Below, one piece after another: positions 63,916 through 64,000 of a DNA stretch of 64,000 nucleotides. Origin of the DNA: an uncultured Allomuricauda sp. (GTDB lineage: Bacteria > Bacteroidota > Bacteroidia > Flavobacteriales > Flavobacteriaceae); assembly GCF_947495325.1 (NCBI RefSeq), contig NZ_CANLYK010000001.1:62001-126000 (forward strand). The letters run 5' to 3'. Under the pieces are notes generated by a model. It was not told the DNA's origin, made no database searches, and worked only from the letters and a program-made list of their open reading frames with translations. The first letter of the stretch is position 1, and each line of letters begins with the position of its first letter. Made by a program: the position numbers and the translations under genes.

Positions 63916-64000
63916 ATGGTCTACCTTTCAAAAAGCAGTATGGTTTCACTGGTCATCGTGTTGTTGGTCATTACTTCATGCAAGAAAAAAGAAGATTTTG
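63916..64000 (+). CDS. Lipoprotein, N-terminal fragment (runs off right edge)
   Basis: First 28 residues only: a short N-terminus then MVSLVIVLLVITSC with lipobox ITSC (C22), followed by KKKEDF. Ten bases after the GH78 gene on the same strand, so probably part of the PUL; could be another surface enzyme or binding protein. No family can be assigned. Confidence 0.55.
   Translation, partial: MVYLSKSSMVSLVIVLLVITSCKKKEDF

Overview
The window looks like part of a marine or soil Flavobacteriaceae chromosome (phylum Bacteroidota). Signs of this are the low G+C content, a SusC/SusD pair with FecI/FecR-type regulators, many N-terminal Bacteroidota-style lipoprotein signals, GIN/DUF2807, DUF3817, DUF3822 and DUF4126 family proteins, TAnnTTTG-type -7 promoter boxes, and start sites that mostly lack Shine-Dalgarno sequences. 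No phage, transposase, CRISPR array, tRNA or rRNA gene was found. The one structural RNA gene is RNase P RNA.

Layout. Positions 1-7.9 kb hold the start of a GH13 alpha-glucosidase, xerD, three small outer-membrane beta-barrel genes, aroQ, lpdA, two methionine sulfoxide reductase B genes (one a lipoprotein) and a collagen-like lipoprotein. Positions 8-14.6 kb hold glycogen branching enzyme, a GH31 alpha-glucosidase, an M48 peptidase lipoprotein and an MFS transporter. Positions 14.7-17.7 kb are a minus-strand operon: ECF sigma factor, one-pass membrane protein (probable anti-sigma factor) and two secreted repeat proteins. Positions 17.9-30.3 kb carry lon, cmk, a serine hydrolase, a LamG lipoprotein, a LysM protein, ribosomal protein S1, pyrR-pyrB and ribonuclease Z. 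A small four-helix-bundle gene flanked by inverted heptad arrays interrupts the stretch just before rnz. Positions 30.3-35.1 kb hold pdxH, sixA-like, ppk1, ppx and miaE.

Positions 35.2-42.0 kb are a complete, tightly coupled eboABCDEF operon followed by a TMEM220-type membrane gene. Ebo clusters are known but poorly understood; they are linked to making or exporting a metabolite (prenyltransferase, sugar-phosphate cyclase, TIM-barrel proteins, phosphodiesterase). Positions 42.0-46.2 kb hold dnaX, rnpB, rsmD and two lineage-specific genes. Positions 46.3-51.5 kb form one probable operon of a RecD-like helicase, DUF4126, kdsB, a HAD phosphatase, a KdnB-like Kdo 8-oxidase and an acyltransferase, pointing to 8-amino-Kdo lipopolysaccharide. 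Positions 52.4-64 kb are a polysaccharide utilisation locus: ECF sigma, FecR, SusC with an STN signalling domain, SusD, a secreted FAD oxidoreductase, a GH78 alpha-L-rhamnosidase and the start of a lipoprotein. Its likely target is a rhamnose-containing glycan.

The most notable non-coding signal is in the rpsA (S1) leader. Two perfect inverted repeats (7 bp and 9 bp) interlock just upstream of the start codon and could form a pseudoknot or two exclusive hairpins, a candidate autoregulatory RNA. Family assignments below come from recognising motifs by eye; no database search was possible.
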